Shown in pieces: positions 1-7,266 of a stretch of DNA of 10,758 bases; positions within the stretch are counted from its first letter, which is position 1; the number at the start of each line of letters is the position of its first letter. A program made the position numbers and the translations under genes. The notes beneath the pieces are model-generated. The model saw only the letters and a list, made by a program, of their open reading frames with translations, was not told the DNA's origin and made no database searches. Source of the stretch: Deltaproteobacteria bacterium (GTDB lineage Bacteria > Desulfobacterota > Desulfuromonadia > Desulfuromonadales > Geopsychrobacteraceae). The stretch spans positions 1 to 10,758 of the forward strand of contig JAACTI010000058.1 in the NCBI GenBank assembly GCA_009993495.1. The letters are read 5' to 3'.

Positions 1-684
1 GTGCGCGATCCGGGCAACTACGCCGAGGTCAATCGTCTGCTCGAAAATGGCGAGGCCGACATTGCCTTTGTCTGCGCCGGGCCCTATGTTGATGGTCAAG
101 AGCATTTTGGCCTGCAACTGGTGGCCGCGCCCCAAGTTAAAGGTGAGGCGGCTTATTATTCCAACCTGATTGTGCCGGCGGTCAGTGCGGCACAGAGTCT
201 GGCCGATTTGCGCGGCAGCAACTTTGCCTTTGCGGATCCCTTGTCGAACAGCGGTGCCTTGGTGCCCAAAAGCAAACTCATGGAGCGCGGTGAAACGCCC
301 GAGAGCTTTTTTAACTCGCTGATCTATACCTATGGCCATGATCGCTCGATTCGGGCGGTGGCCGATCAGCTGGTCGACGGTGCCGCGGTGGATAGCCTGA
401 TCTGGGATTATCTCATTAGTAATGAACCTGAGCTAAAGACCAGGGTCAGGGTTATTGAACGTTTTGGTCCCTACGGCATCCCCCCGGTGGTGATTTCGCC
501 CAAGGCCGATAACGACATCTTGCCCCGGCTGCGCACGTTGCTGACGCAAATGCATCAGGATCCCGCAGGGCAAAAAATTCTGGCAGGAATGCATATTGAG
601 CGTTTCGTCATGGTCGACGATGCCGCTTATGATTCGGTGCGTGAGTTACAAAAACGCCTCAATGAACAGGGCAGTCGCCGATGA
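1..684 (+). CDS. PhnD-type periplasmic substrate-binding protein (5' end cut off by window)
   Basis: The 227 visible residues match the C-terminal two thirds of the PhnD/phosphate-phosphite-phosphonate binding-protein family (type 2 periplasmic fold). Recognisable pieces are EVNRLLENGEADIAFVCAGP near the left edge, the segment LADLRGSNFAFADPLSNSGA (about residues 67-86), and HDRSIRAVADQLVDGAAVDS (about 113-132), where the family contacts its ligand. The reading frame is open to base 1 and the family normally has about 80 more N-terminal residues including a signal peptide, so the GTG at base 1 is probably an internal valine codon. The stop overlaps the start of the following histidine kinase gene by four bases (ATGA). 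I infer that this protein presents a ligand to that kinase in the periplasm rather than feeding an ABC importer, since no permease or ATPase is beside it. The ligand cannot be read from the sequence; it need not be a phosphonate. Confidence 0.85.
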   Translation: MRDPGNYAEVNRLLENGEADIAFVCAGPYVDGQEHFGLQLVAAPQVKGEAAYYSNLIVPAVSAAQSLADLRGSNFAFADPLSNSGALVPKSKLMERGETPESFFNSLIYTYGHDRSIRAVADQLVDGAAVDSLIWDYLISNEPELKTRVRVIERFGPYGIPPVVISPKADNDILPRLRTLLTQMHQDPAGQKILAGMHIERFVMVDDAAYDSVRELQKRLNEQGSRR

Positions 685-2519
685 AACTCCTTGCCGGGTT
701 GGGGGCTAAAATTTACCTGCTCCTGGCCGGGCTGCTGCTCATCTTCGGTTTTGCCATCAGTCTGTTCGTCAAATTTGAATTTTCGCAACAGCTGCGCCAA
801 GAATTGCAAAAACGCGGAGCCACCATCGCCCGCAACCTGGCGCAAACCAGTGTTACGCCGATTCTGGCACGCGACCGTCTTAACCTGCGGCTGATTGCGC
901 GCAAGTTTGTTCAGAGCGAAGACGACATTGTGTACATTTTCTTTCTTGGCAGTCATGAGACCGAAGTGCTGGGGCATTCTTTCGCGGGGGATTTTCCCGG
1001 TGAACTTCTCGGAGCCAATCCCCTGCCCGCTGACAGCCGCCTGAGCATTCGGCAGTTTTATACCGATCGCGGTGAAGTTTACGACTTTGCTGTGCCTGTT
1101 GCCGGTGGCGGTTTGGGCGCAGTGCGTCTGGGGATTTCGGTGGAGCCCTTGCAAGGCGCGGTGGCCGATCTGACCGGTACGATTCTGCGGGTCAGCCTGT
1201 GGCTGAGTGTTCTGCTGCTGTTGCTGGGAATTCCCTTGTCGGCACTGGTGGCCCGCCCCCTGCGACGTTTAACGCAGGCGACCCGCAAGGTTGCCGAAGG
1301 CGAGCTCGAAGTTCAGGTTGCTGAAGGCCCGGCGGATGAAATGGGCCAGCTGGCGCGCGCTTTCAATCGCATGACCCAGGAACTGCACAGCTCGCATTGC
1401 CAGCTGGTCAAGCGCAATTCTGAACTGGCAGCAGAAGTCGAAAAACGCCAGGCCGCCGAACGTACCCTTTCGGAACAGCTTAATTTTCTTAAGACCCTGC
1501 TGGAACATTTGCCCACACCGGTGTTTTTTAAAGATCGTAGCAACCTTTATCGGGGCTGTAATCAGGCTTACGCCATGATGTTCGGTCGCAGTTGCGAAGA
1601 GGTTGTGGGTCAAAGCGTGGCGCAAATCTATCCGGCGGCTGAAGCGCGTGTGCATGAAATGCAAGATCGCCAGTTGTGGCAGCAGTTTGAGCCCCTCAGC
1701 TATGAATTGCAGATTCAAACCCCCGCCAGGCGGCGCGACGTCATTTTTCACAAGGCCTGTTTTTTTGACGCTGATGGTCAACCCAAGGGCTTGGTCGGGG
1801 TTGTCATCGATGTCACCGATGAGCGTGAAATTAATCGGTTGCGCAGTGAATTTGTTTCGACCACCGCCCATGAATTCCAAACGCCTTTAACCGCAATTCT
1901 GGGGTTCTGTGAGCTGTTGCAAGGGGAAATTCCGCCGGGAAGTGCGGCCGATTATATCGAAATCATTCATGAACGGGCCGAGTTTTTGTCGCGGCTGGTG
2001 GATCAATTTCTGGATGTCAGCCGGATTGACAATGGCCGCAGCATTCCGATCCTGCCGCGGGCATGTGACCCCCAAAAGCTGATCGCGCATATCTTGGTCA
2101 GCCTCAAGCCCGCCGAACGCCAACGCGTGAGGGTAAATTTCCCCGAGCCCTGCCCCCAGGTTGAGGTCGATACGGATCGCCTGACCCAAGTGATACAGAA
2201 TCTGCTGGGTAACGCCTTCAAATACAGCCAGACGGAAACGCCGGTGGTGATCAGCGCCCAAACCCGGGGGGATTGGCTGGAAATCAGCGTTCAGGATCAG
2301 GGTCAGGGGCTTGAACCCGAAGATGTGGTGCAGATCTTTGATAAATTTTTCCGCGCCCGCCACGACGACAGCGGTATCTCGGGCACGGGGCTGGGCCTGT
2401 ACATCAGCAAAGCCATTGTCGAAGCCCACGGTGGCTGCATGACCGCGATCAGCCACAAGGGCCAGGGAACCTGCCTGATTTTTACCCTGCCCCTAAACGC
2501 AGAAGCCTCTACCGGGTAA
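681..2519 (+). CDS. Membrane sensor histidine kinase (periplasmic domain-HAMP-PAS-HisKA-HATPase)
   Basis: This is a 612-residue inner-membrane sensor kinase. A first membrane segment lies at about residues 9-29, a periplasmic domain of some 135 residues follows, and a second membrane segment lies at about 168-190 (VSLWLSVLLLLLGIPLSALV). After it come a HAMP linker (about 190-243, with PLRRLTQATRKVAEGELEV), a PAS domain (about 265-380, with LEHLPTPVFFKDR and VVIDVTDERE), HisKA with the phospho-accepting His397 in TTAHEFQTPL, and a HATPase domain with the N-box (QVIQNLLGNAFKYS), G1 (DQGQGL) and G2 (GTGLGLY). The H-box reads HEFQTP instead of the usual HELRTP, but the histidine and proline are kept. 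The start is fixed by the ATGA overlap with the upstream binding-protein gene, implying co-translation. No response regulator gene follows in the same direction; the convergent receiver-kinase at 2540-3754 is a possible but unproven partner. Confidence 0.93.
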   Translation: MKLLAGLGAKIYLLLAGLLLIFGFAISLFVKFEFSQQLRQELQKRGATIARNLAQTSVTPILARDRLNLRLIARKFVQSEDDIVYIFFLGSHETEVLGHSFAGDFPGELLGANPLPADSRLSIRQFYTDRGEVYDFAVPVAGGGLGAVRLGISVEPLQGAVADLTGTILRVSLWLSVLLLLLGIPLSALVARPLRRLTQATRKVAEGELEVQVAEGPADEMGQLARAFNRMTQELHSSHCQLVKRNSELAAEVEKRQAAERTLSEQLNFLKTLLEHLPTPVFFKDRSNLYRGCNQAYAMMFGRSCEEVVGQSVAQIYPAAEARVHEMQDRQLWQQFEPLSYELQIQTPARRRDVIFHKACFFDADGQPKGLVGVVIDVTDEREINRLRSEFVSTTAHEFQTPLTAILGFCELLQGEIPPGSAADYIEIIHERAEFLSRLVDQFLDVSRIDNGRSIPILPRACDPQKLIAHILVSLKPAERQRVRVNFPEPCPQVEVDTDRLTQVIQNLLGNAFKYSQTETPVVISAQTRGDWLEISVQDQGQGLEPEDVVQIFDKFFRARHDDSGISGTGLGLYISKAIVEAHGGCMTAISHKGQGTCLIFTLPLNAEASTG

Positions 2520-2539
2520 CCCCCCCCAGCCTCTGCGCC

Positions 2540-3754
2540 TCAACTCGGCTCACATTCGGCTCTACGCCGGGGAAATTGCAGTCGAAAACTGCAGCCGGGC
2601 GAGGAGGTTTCTGCCAGGATGAGTCTTGCGCCCATGGACTCGGCCAGAGTACGGGCCATGTAGAGACCTAATCCTGAACCAGCGGGGCCGTTTTGCTGAT
2701 GACCACTGCGGTAGAACTTTTCAAAAACCTTCTGCCGTTCGGCTGGTGCGATGCCGGGGCCATTGTCGCTGACGCGAATCTCTCCCTTGTGGGCACTGAA
2801 CTCGGTACTGACCACCACCTCAGCACCGGCGCTGGAATATTTCAACGCATTATCGATCAGGCTTGAAAGGATGATTTTTATCCCCACCGGATGCAGTTGC
2901 AGGCTTTCGTCGCCCACGGAGGCAAAGCGTAAGTTGCAGGATGACTGCTGAGCCACGGGCGTGAAGAGTGCGTCCAGTTCTTCAAACAAGATGCAAAGTC
3001 GGACGGATTCCCCTTGCAACTGGTAGGAATTTTCCTCGAGTCGGCGCACGAGCAGATAGTTCTTTGCCAAAGTCTCCAGGTAATGGGAACTCTTCTGAAT
3101 GTGGCTGACATACCCCTGTGCCGACGTGCGGGTCAGGCTGCCCTCGTCGCTCAGGCGTCTTGCCATGCCGGAGATAATCATCAGCTGATTCTTTAATTCG
3201 TGGAAAAGAACCTGCTGCCAGTTCTCCTGCAAGCTGTCCCACCTTTCAAAAGCCGTCATTTTTGCGGTTAACGCCAGATATTCATGGCGTTTTTCGATCA
3301 GCTGTCGGGTTTTGAGAACGACTTCCTTTATCACGTAGGGCTTGGGAAGATAAAGGTCGGCCCCCAGGTGATACCCCTTGAGGCGATCAGCGGCGGTGCC
3401 CATGGCACTGAGCATGATAATCGGGATGCGCGCCATCAGCGGATCCTCATGGGTGCGCAGCATGCGGCAGATCTCCCAACCATCGAGGAGGGGAAGCATC
3501 AGATCCAGCAGAATCAGATCGGGTTTTTCGCGGCCGATCAGCCGACAGGCCTCCAGCCCATCTGCTGCGATTACCACATCGAAACCGCTGCGCATCAGAT
3601 TGTATTCCAAAACTTCAGCCAGTTCGGCTTCATCTTCAACAATCAGAACTCGCCCCGGAAAGGGGGTCGCAGGTTTCAAAATCTGTTGGTTGGGCTGCGC
3701 TTTTGGTGCGCCGACATTCACGAATGTCGCTTCTGTCTGGGGGATCGACTGCAT
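2540..3754 (-). CDS. Receiver-first histidine kinase (REC-HisKA-HATPase), soluble
   Basis: This is a 404-residue cytoplasmic protein with an unusual order: the receiver precedes the kinase. After about 34 unstructured residues comes a full receiver (about 35-152) with the acidic pair Glu40/Asp41, phospho-accepting Asp84 in LILLDLMLPLLDGW, Ser116 and Lys138 in LPKPY. The kinase follows: His185 in LFHELKNQL, the N-box around Asn302 (SLIDNALKYS), G1 at 330-334 (DNGPG) and G2 at 359-364 (GSGLGL). There are no membrane segments. The frame stays open upstream to 3952, but the ATG at 3754 is chosen because a perfect AGGAGG lies six bases before it and the extra 66 residues look like untranslated sequence. 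The gene is convergent with the membrane kinase and its stop is 20 bases away. The receiver probably controls the attached kinase or takes phosphate from another kinase. Its target is unknown. Confidence 0.9.
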   Translation of the reverse strand: MQSIPQTEATFVNVGAPKAQPNQQILKPATPFPGRVLIVEDEAELAEVLEYNLMRSGFDVVIAADGLEACRLIGREKPDLILLDLMLPLLDGWEICRMLRTHEDPLMARIPIIMLSAMGTAADRLKGYHLGADLYLPKPYVIKEVVLKTRQLIEKRHEYLALTAKMTAFERWDSLQENWQQVLFHELKNQLMIISGMARRLSDEGSLTRTSAQGYVSHIQKSSHYLETLAKNYLLVRRLEENSYQLQGESVRLCILFEELDALFTPVAQQSSCNLRFASVGDESLQLHPVGIKIILSSLIDNALKYSSAGAEVVVSTEFSAHKGEIRVSDNGPGIAPAERQKVFEKFYRSGHQQNGPAGSGLGLYMARTLAESMGARLILAETSSPGCSFRLQFPRRRAECEPS

Positions 3755-3760
3755 CAGGGT

Positions 3761-3766
3761 CCTCCT
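3761..3766 (-). promoter_or_regulatory. Strong ribosome binding site of the receiver-kinase gene
   Basis: The minus strand reads AGGAGG, a perfect anti-Shine-Dalgarno match, six bases before the ATG that ends at 3754. It decides the start against the longer open frame that reaches 3952. Confidence 0.75.
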
Positions 3767-3894
3767 GCGGTGACACGGGCACTTTTCTCTGCCCGACGAA
3801 TTAAAGGGTATAGACTGTTCAGCTCCGTAGAACCGAGCCCGAGAGCCCCAATCCAAGGGCAAGGGGCGCATGAAACTATCCCTTGCGCTTAGCT

Positions 3895-3932
3895 GCCGCC
3901 ATGCGGGCGTCAGAGATCCGTTCCATGGCGGC
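3895..3932. repeat. Perfect 9-bp inverted repeat in the leader of the receiver-kinase gene
   Basis: GCCGCCATG at 3895-3903 and CATGGCGGC at 3924-3932 are exact reverse complements separated by 20 bases. In a leftward transcript this would fold into a stable GC-rich hairpin about 140 bases before the start codon. No run of U follows on either strand, so it is not a typical intrinsic terminator. It could be an RNA structure or a two-site protein operator. On the minus strand the first arm contains the ATG of a 16-codon open frame (see findings). Confidence 0.6.
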
Positions 3933-4110
3933 CTCGGGCCCGGGGTGGTCAATAGATACAGATGGTAAATTCAGGGCAGGTTAAGAAATGATGAGAATTT
4001 GATCAGGAAACGACTTTTTTCGGCATGAGGTGAAATATACAAACTTCTAACCTTACTCCAATCCAAACCTAACATTGTGCTGGTGTATTGAGGCCATCCA
4101 CGCCGAAACG

Positions 4111-4115
4111 GGAGG
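4111..4115 (+). promoter_or_regulatory. Ribosome binding site of the acyltransferase gene
   Basis: GGAGG lies six bases before the ATG at 4122 and supports that start. Confidence 0.65.
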
Positions 4116-4121
4116 CCCGGT

Positions 4122-5954
4122 ATGACAGATCAACACGTAGTCGCAGATTTTCCTTTTACCCTGTTACCCTCTTGCGGGGCGAAAGGACCGAGTTTTTTCC
4201 CCCCGTGGTGGCAGCACACCGCGGAACAGCTGCTCGGTCTTCAACGTTGTGCGCAGCTGTATCGTCAGATTGAATCAACCTGTGAGCCCGTTGATTTCGC
4301 GGCCCAGGCCCTGAAAAAACTGGGGGTGAGTTGCCAGGTTCTCAGCAATGATCAGGTACGCATTCCGGCGGCCGGCCCCTGTATTCTGATTGCCAACCAT
4401 CCCTTCGGCGGGATTGAAGGGCTGGCCCTGTTTGAACTGATTGCAAAAGTCCGTCCCGACTTTAAAATGATGGCCAATTACCTGTTGGCGCGTATCCCCC
4501 AGCTGCAAGGGCAATTGATCAGCGTCAATCCCTTCGGCGGCACTGCGGCGCTACGCACCAATCTGGCTCCCCTGCGTCAGGCCCTGAACTGGCTGAAGCA
4601 GGGGGGCTTGTTGGTTTTCTTCCCCGCCGGTGAGGTCTCTTCCTGGCAATCATCGGAACAGGGTGTCACCGACCCGGCTTGGAGCACGACCCTGCCGCGT
4701 CTGGTGCGCTTGAGCGGCGCGCCGGTGTTACCCGTGTATTTTTCAGGACAAAACGGCGCGCTCTTCCAATGGGCCGGTCGTCTTCATCCGCGACTGCGCA
4801 CCCTGCTTTTACCGCGCATGCTGCTGAATAAACGCGGACATCGCCTTGAAATCCGCATTGGGCAGCTGGTGCCGACGCGCAAGCTCAACAAATTTCAAAC
4901 CACCCACGAGTTAAATGACTACTTGCGCCTGCGCACCTACGCTCTGGGTCTCCGGCGGGCTCAAGCGATAAAAAATCAGACGAAAAACTTCGTCAGTTCG
5001 CCGCCGCCGCTTTTACCGCAGGCAAGCGCTTCAGCCTGGTTTCAACTGGAGATTGATGATCTCTCCCCCGCCCAACATTTAGTGGCGAGCGGTGAGTATC
5101 AGGTTGTGGTCTTCCGCGCCGTTCAAGGTCCCAAGTTGATGCAAGAAATCGGTCGCCTGCGTGAACTGACCTTTCGCGCCGTCGGCGAAGGAACCGGGCA
5201 GAGCCTCGATCTCGATGGCTACGACCAGACCTATGAACATCTGCTGCTCTGGAACCGTGAAAAAAAGGAAATCGTCGGCGCTTACCGCATCGGGCCGGTT
5301 GATCGCCTGGTGGCCCAGCAAGGGGCAGGCGGGCTCTATACGGCGACCTTGTTTCATTTCAAGCCACAGTTTCTGGAAAAAATGCAAAACGCGCTGGAAC
5401 TGGGGCGCTCCTTCGTGCGACCGGAATACCAGCGCTCCTATGCGCCTTTGCTGCTGCTCTGGAAGGGCATTGGTCATTATCTGGTTGCCAACCCGCAGTA
5501 CCGTTACTTGTTCGGGCCGGTGAGTATTTCCAGTGATTACGGCAATTCCTCCCGTCGGCTGATGACCAGCACCCTGGCCCGCTATTACCTGGTCAAGGAA
5601 TTTGCGGGTCTGGTCTCTCCACGCCTGCCGGTTCCCCTGCACCCTCTCAAAATTGCCGGTCTTTGCGCCCGGACGAGTGATCCACTGCTGCGCGACATGG
5701 AGGAGATCTCGACCCTGGTTGCTGACCTGGAGGCCGACAGCAAGGGGATTCCGGTGCTGCTGCGGCATTACCTGAATCTGGGAGGAAAACTGCTGGCTTT
5801 CAACCTGGATCCGGCGTTCAGCAAGGTTATAGATGGCCTGCTGCTGGTCGACCTGCACCAGACCGAGGCTAAACAACTGCAACGCTATATGGGGGCTAGT
5901 GGCTATCGGCGCTACCTGGAGGCCGAGCTTTCATCCCCTTCGCAGTGTGCCTGA
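4122..5954 (+). CDS. Bifunctional acyltransferase: PlsC-like domain fused to OlsB/hemolysin-type N-acyltransferase (OlsF-like)
   Basis: This 610-residue protein has two acyltransferase halves. The N-terminal half (about 60-280) is lysophospholipid-acyltransferase-like. It has ILIANHPFGGIEG with catalytic-type His93 and Glu99, a second block at QLISVNPFGGTAAL (131-144), and FPAGEVSSW (167-175), equivalent to the FPEGT motif of PlsC. The C-terminal half (about 310-600) resembles the N-acyltransferase of ornithine-lipid synthesis (OlsB, old name hemolysin): RLRELTFRAVGEGTG (345-359), then LDGYDQTYEHLLLWN, IVGAYRIG, ELGRSFVRPEYQRS (426-439) and FGPVSIS. Known OlsF proteins combine these activities, the C-terminal half N-acylating ornithine with a 3-hydroxyacyl group and the N-terminal half adding the second acyl chain. 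Here that role is inferred from domain order; another amino acid head group is possible. There is no obvious transmembrane segment. The protein probably sits on the inner face of the inner membrane. The gene is preceded by its own ribosome binding site and divergent from the receiver-kinase gene. Confidence 0.85.
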   Translation: MTDQHVVADFPFTLLPSCGAKGPSFFPPWWQHTAEQLLGLQRCAQLYRQIESTCEPVDFAAQALKKLGVSCQVLSNDQVRIPAAGPCILIANHPFGGIEGLALFELIAKVRPDFKMMANYLLARIPQLQGQLISVNPFGGTAALRTNLAPLRQALNWLKQGGLLVFFPAGEVSSWQSSEQGVTDPAWSTTLPRLVRLSGAPVLPVYFSGQNGALFQWAGRLHPRLRTLLLPRMLLNKRGHRLEIRIGQLVPTRKLNKFQTTHELNDYLRLRTYALGLRRAQAIKNQTKNFVSSPPPLLPQASASAWFQLEIDDLSPAQHLVASGEYQVVVFRAVQGPKLMQEIGRLRELTFRAVGEGTGQSLDLDGYDQTYEHLLLWNREKKEIVGAYRIGPVDRLVAQQGAGGLYTATLFHFKPQFLEKMQNALELGRSFVRPEYQRSYAPLLLLWKGIGHYLVANPQYRYLFGPVSISSDYGNSSRRLMTSTLARYYLVKEFAGLVSPRLPVPLHPLKIAGLCARTSDPLLRDMEEISTLVADLEADSKGIPVLLRHYLNLGGKLLAFNLDPAFSKVIDGLLLVDLHQTEAKQLQRYMGASGYRRYLEAELSSPSQCA

Positions 5955-6060
5955 TGACGAAGGCGTTGTGAGCGTTTTCATTAGCGGCAAAGCGGTTTCA
6001 GGGCTCGACTGCCCCGTGCCGGTTTGTGTCGCCCCAGAGTCAGTTAGCAGATCCGATGCC

Positions 6061-7266
6061 ATGTTAAAGTTGATCACAGAGTGCCATAATCTTGATAATC
6101 TGCCGGTTCGCGATTTGATCGACAGCAGCGGATCGGTTTCCCCCGAGACCCCGATTTCGGTACTTGCCGAACGTTTTTTTACCGAACCGGAGCTTGACGC
6201 CCTGCCTTTGGTGCGCGATGGCTTTCCCTACGGACTGGCGGTGCGCAACAAAATTCTCACCACCCTCGGCACGCGTTTTGGTTTTGCGCTCTATGCCAGG
6301 AAGCCCATCAGCGCCATTGCCGATATGAATCCGCTGCTCGTGCATCACGACGAAAGCCTGAATGGGGTGCTTGCCCAAGCCATGGCGCGCGATTTCCGAG
6401 ATATCTATGACGAAATTCTGGTCGTTGATGAAGCCGACAAATACGTCGGGCTGCTCTCGGTCAAGCGCCTGGTGATCGAACAGGGCAACCATTTGGCCCA
6501 GAGTATCGCTCAGCGGCGCATGGCCCTTGAGCGGGCAGCCGAAATGCAGAAGATGAACGATGCCAAAAGTAGCTTCATGGCCCATATCACCCATGAATTG
6601 CGCTCGCCGCTCCATGCCATTGTCGGTGTTATCGAACTGGTCAAAATGAATTTTTCTCAGCAGAAGCTGGATGAGTTCCCCAAATATATTAACCTGCTTT
6701 CGACCAGTTCAGCCAATCTGCTTGCAATCATCAACAATATCCTCGATCTGTCGAAGATTGAAGTCGGGCGGATGGACGTTTATAGCGAGGACTTTGTGTT
6801 GGGAGATCTGCTGCAGGAGGTTCTCGAAACCTGTCAGGTTTTACTGGGTGACAAGCCGTTGACCATTGAGCTCGACTGTGCCCAGCCGCAGATTCTCCTC
6901 AGTGGAGATCGGGGAAAGGTGCGTCAGATTTTGTTGAATCTGGCGAGTAACGCGGTCAAGTACACCGATCGTGGCAACATTACCATTGCGGCCGAAGGGG
7001 GATCCCAGCTCAAACTGTCGGTCAAAGACACCGGCATTGGCATCCGCACAGAAGATCTGGCCAATCTTTTTGTGGCCTTCAATCAACTGGAAGACGCCAA
7101 GACCCGTCGTTACAACGGCAGTGGCCTGGGACTGACCATCACTGCGCAGCTGGTGCAACTGCTGGGGGGAAACATCAGCGTTGACAGCACTTTCGGCATC
7201 GGCAGCCGCTTTGATGTGCAGCTGCCCTGCCGCCAGCCTTCACAACCAGAGGAAAATTTTCCATGA
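6061..7266 (+). CDS. Soluble histidine kinase with N-terminal tandem CBS domains
   Basis: This is 401 residues from the ATG at 6061. Residues about 14-142 form a CBS pair: VRDLIDSSGSVSPETPISVL starts the first unit, and PISAIADMNPLLVHHDESL with ILVVDEADKYVGLLSVKRL the second. A short helical linker (145-170) leads to HisKA with His178 in AHITHELRSPLHAIVG, then the HATPase domain with the N-box around Asn297 (LLNLASNAVKYT), G1 at 323-328 (DTGIGI) and G2 at 353-358 (GSGLGL). There is no membrane segment, so this is a cytoplasmic sensor. CBS pairs commonly bind adenosine nucleotides, so an energy or nucleotide signal is a reasonable inference. The frame is open further upstream; a GTG at 5968 with GAAGG four bases before it would add 31 residues with no domain character. 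The ATG is preferred because it starts just before the CBS fold, though it lacks a clear ribosome binding site. It overlaps the next gene by ATGA. Confidence 0.88.
   Translation: MLKLITECHNLDNLPVRDLIDSSGSVSPETPISVLAERFFTEPELDALPLVRDGFPYGLAVRNKILTTLGTRFGFALYARKPISAIADMNPLLVHHDESLNGVLAQAMARDFRDIYDEILVVDEADKYVGLLSVKRLVIEQGNHLAQSIAQRRMALERAAEMQKMNDAKSSFMAHITHELRSPLHAIVGVIELVKMNFSQQKLDEFPKYINLLSTSSANLLAIINNILDLSKIEVGRMDVYSEDFVLGDLLQEVLETCQVLLGDKPLTIELDCAQPQILLSGDRGKVRQILLNLASNAVKYTDRGNITIAAEGGSQLKLSVKDTGIGIRTEDLANLFVAFNQLEDAKTRRYNGSGLGLTITAQLVQLLGGNISVDSTFGIGSRFDVQLPCRQPSQPEENFP

Larger units (their letters stand above)
3755..4121. other. Divergent intergenic region, 367 bp
   Basis: This separates the receiver-kinase gene (leftward) from the acyltransferase gene (rightward) and must hold both sets of expression signals. 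The left half (to about 3950) is GC-rich and carries the inverted repeat listed separately. The right half (about 3950-4080) is AT-rich and is the likely promoter zone. TATACA at 4036-4041 resembles a -10 box for the rightward gene, but no good -35 stands 16-18 bases before it. A GGAGG at 4111-4115 serves the acyltransferase start. I saw no riboswitch that I recognise and no terminator with a U-tract. Confidence 0.6.

Noticed and set aside
1269..1880. Leftward open frame of about 200 codons inside the membrane kinase gene
   Set aside because: It is opposite HAMP and PAS coding sequence with intact motifs; no ribosome binding site or domain of its own.
3400..3420. TGGCAC resembling the -24 half of a sigma-54 promoter
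   Set aside because: It lies inside coding sequence, and the TTGC element at the required spacing is absent.
3284..3892. Long rightward open frame (about 200 codons) opposite the receiver-kinase gene
   Set aside because: It is the antisense shadow of a receiver domain with clear motifs; its peptide has no recognisable domain and no convincing ribosome binding site.
3755..3952. 66-codon N-terminal extension of the receiver-kinase gene
   Set aside because: A perfect AGGAGG stands six bases before the internal ATG at 3754, and the extension (Arg/Pro-rich, starting MTTPGPRPPWN) has no domain character.
3950..4121. Possible c-di-GMP (GEMM) riboswitch before the acyltransferase gene
   Set aside because: The conserved GGNAAACC and ACGCAAAGCC-type segments of GEMM-I are not present here, nor in 5955-6060 or 7641-7928.
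5833..6060. Longest upstream extension of the CBS kinase, into the acyltransferase gene
   Set aside because: The first 120 bases are out-of-frame reading of the acyltransferase C-terminus (MACCWSTC...). Only the GTG at 5968 remains a serious alternative start.
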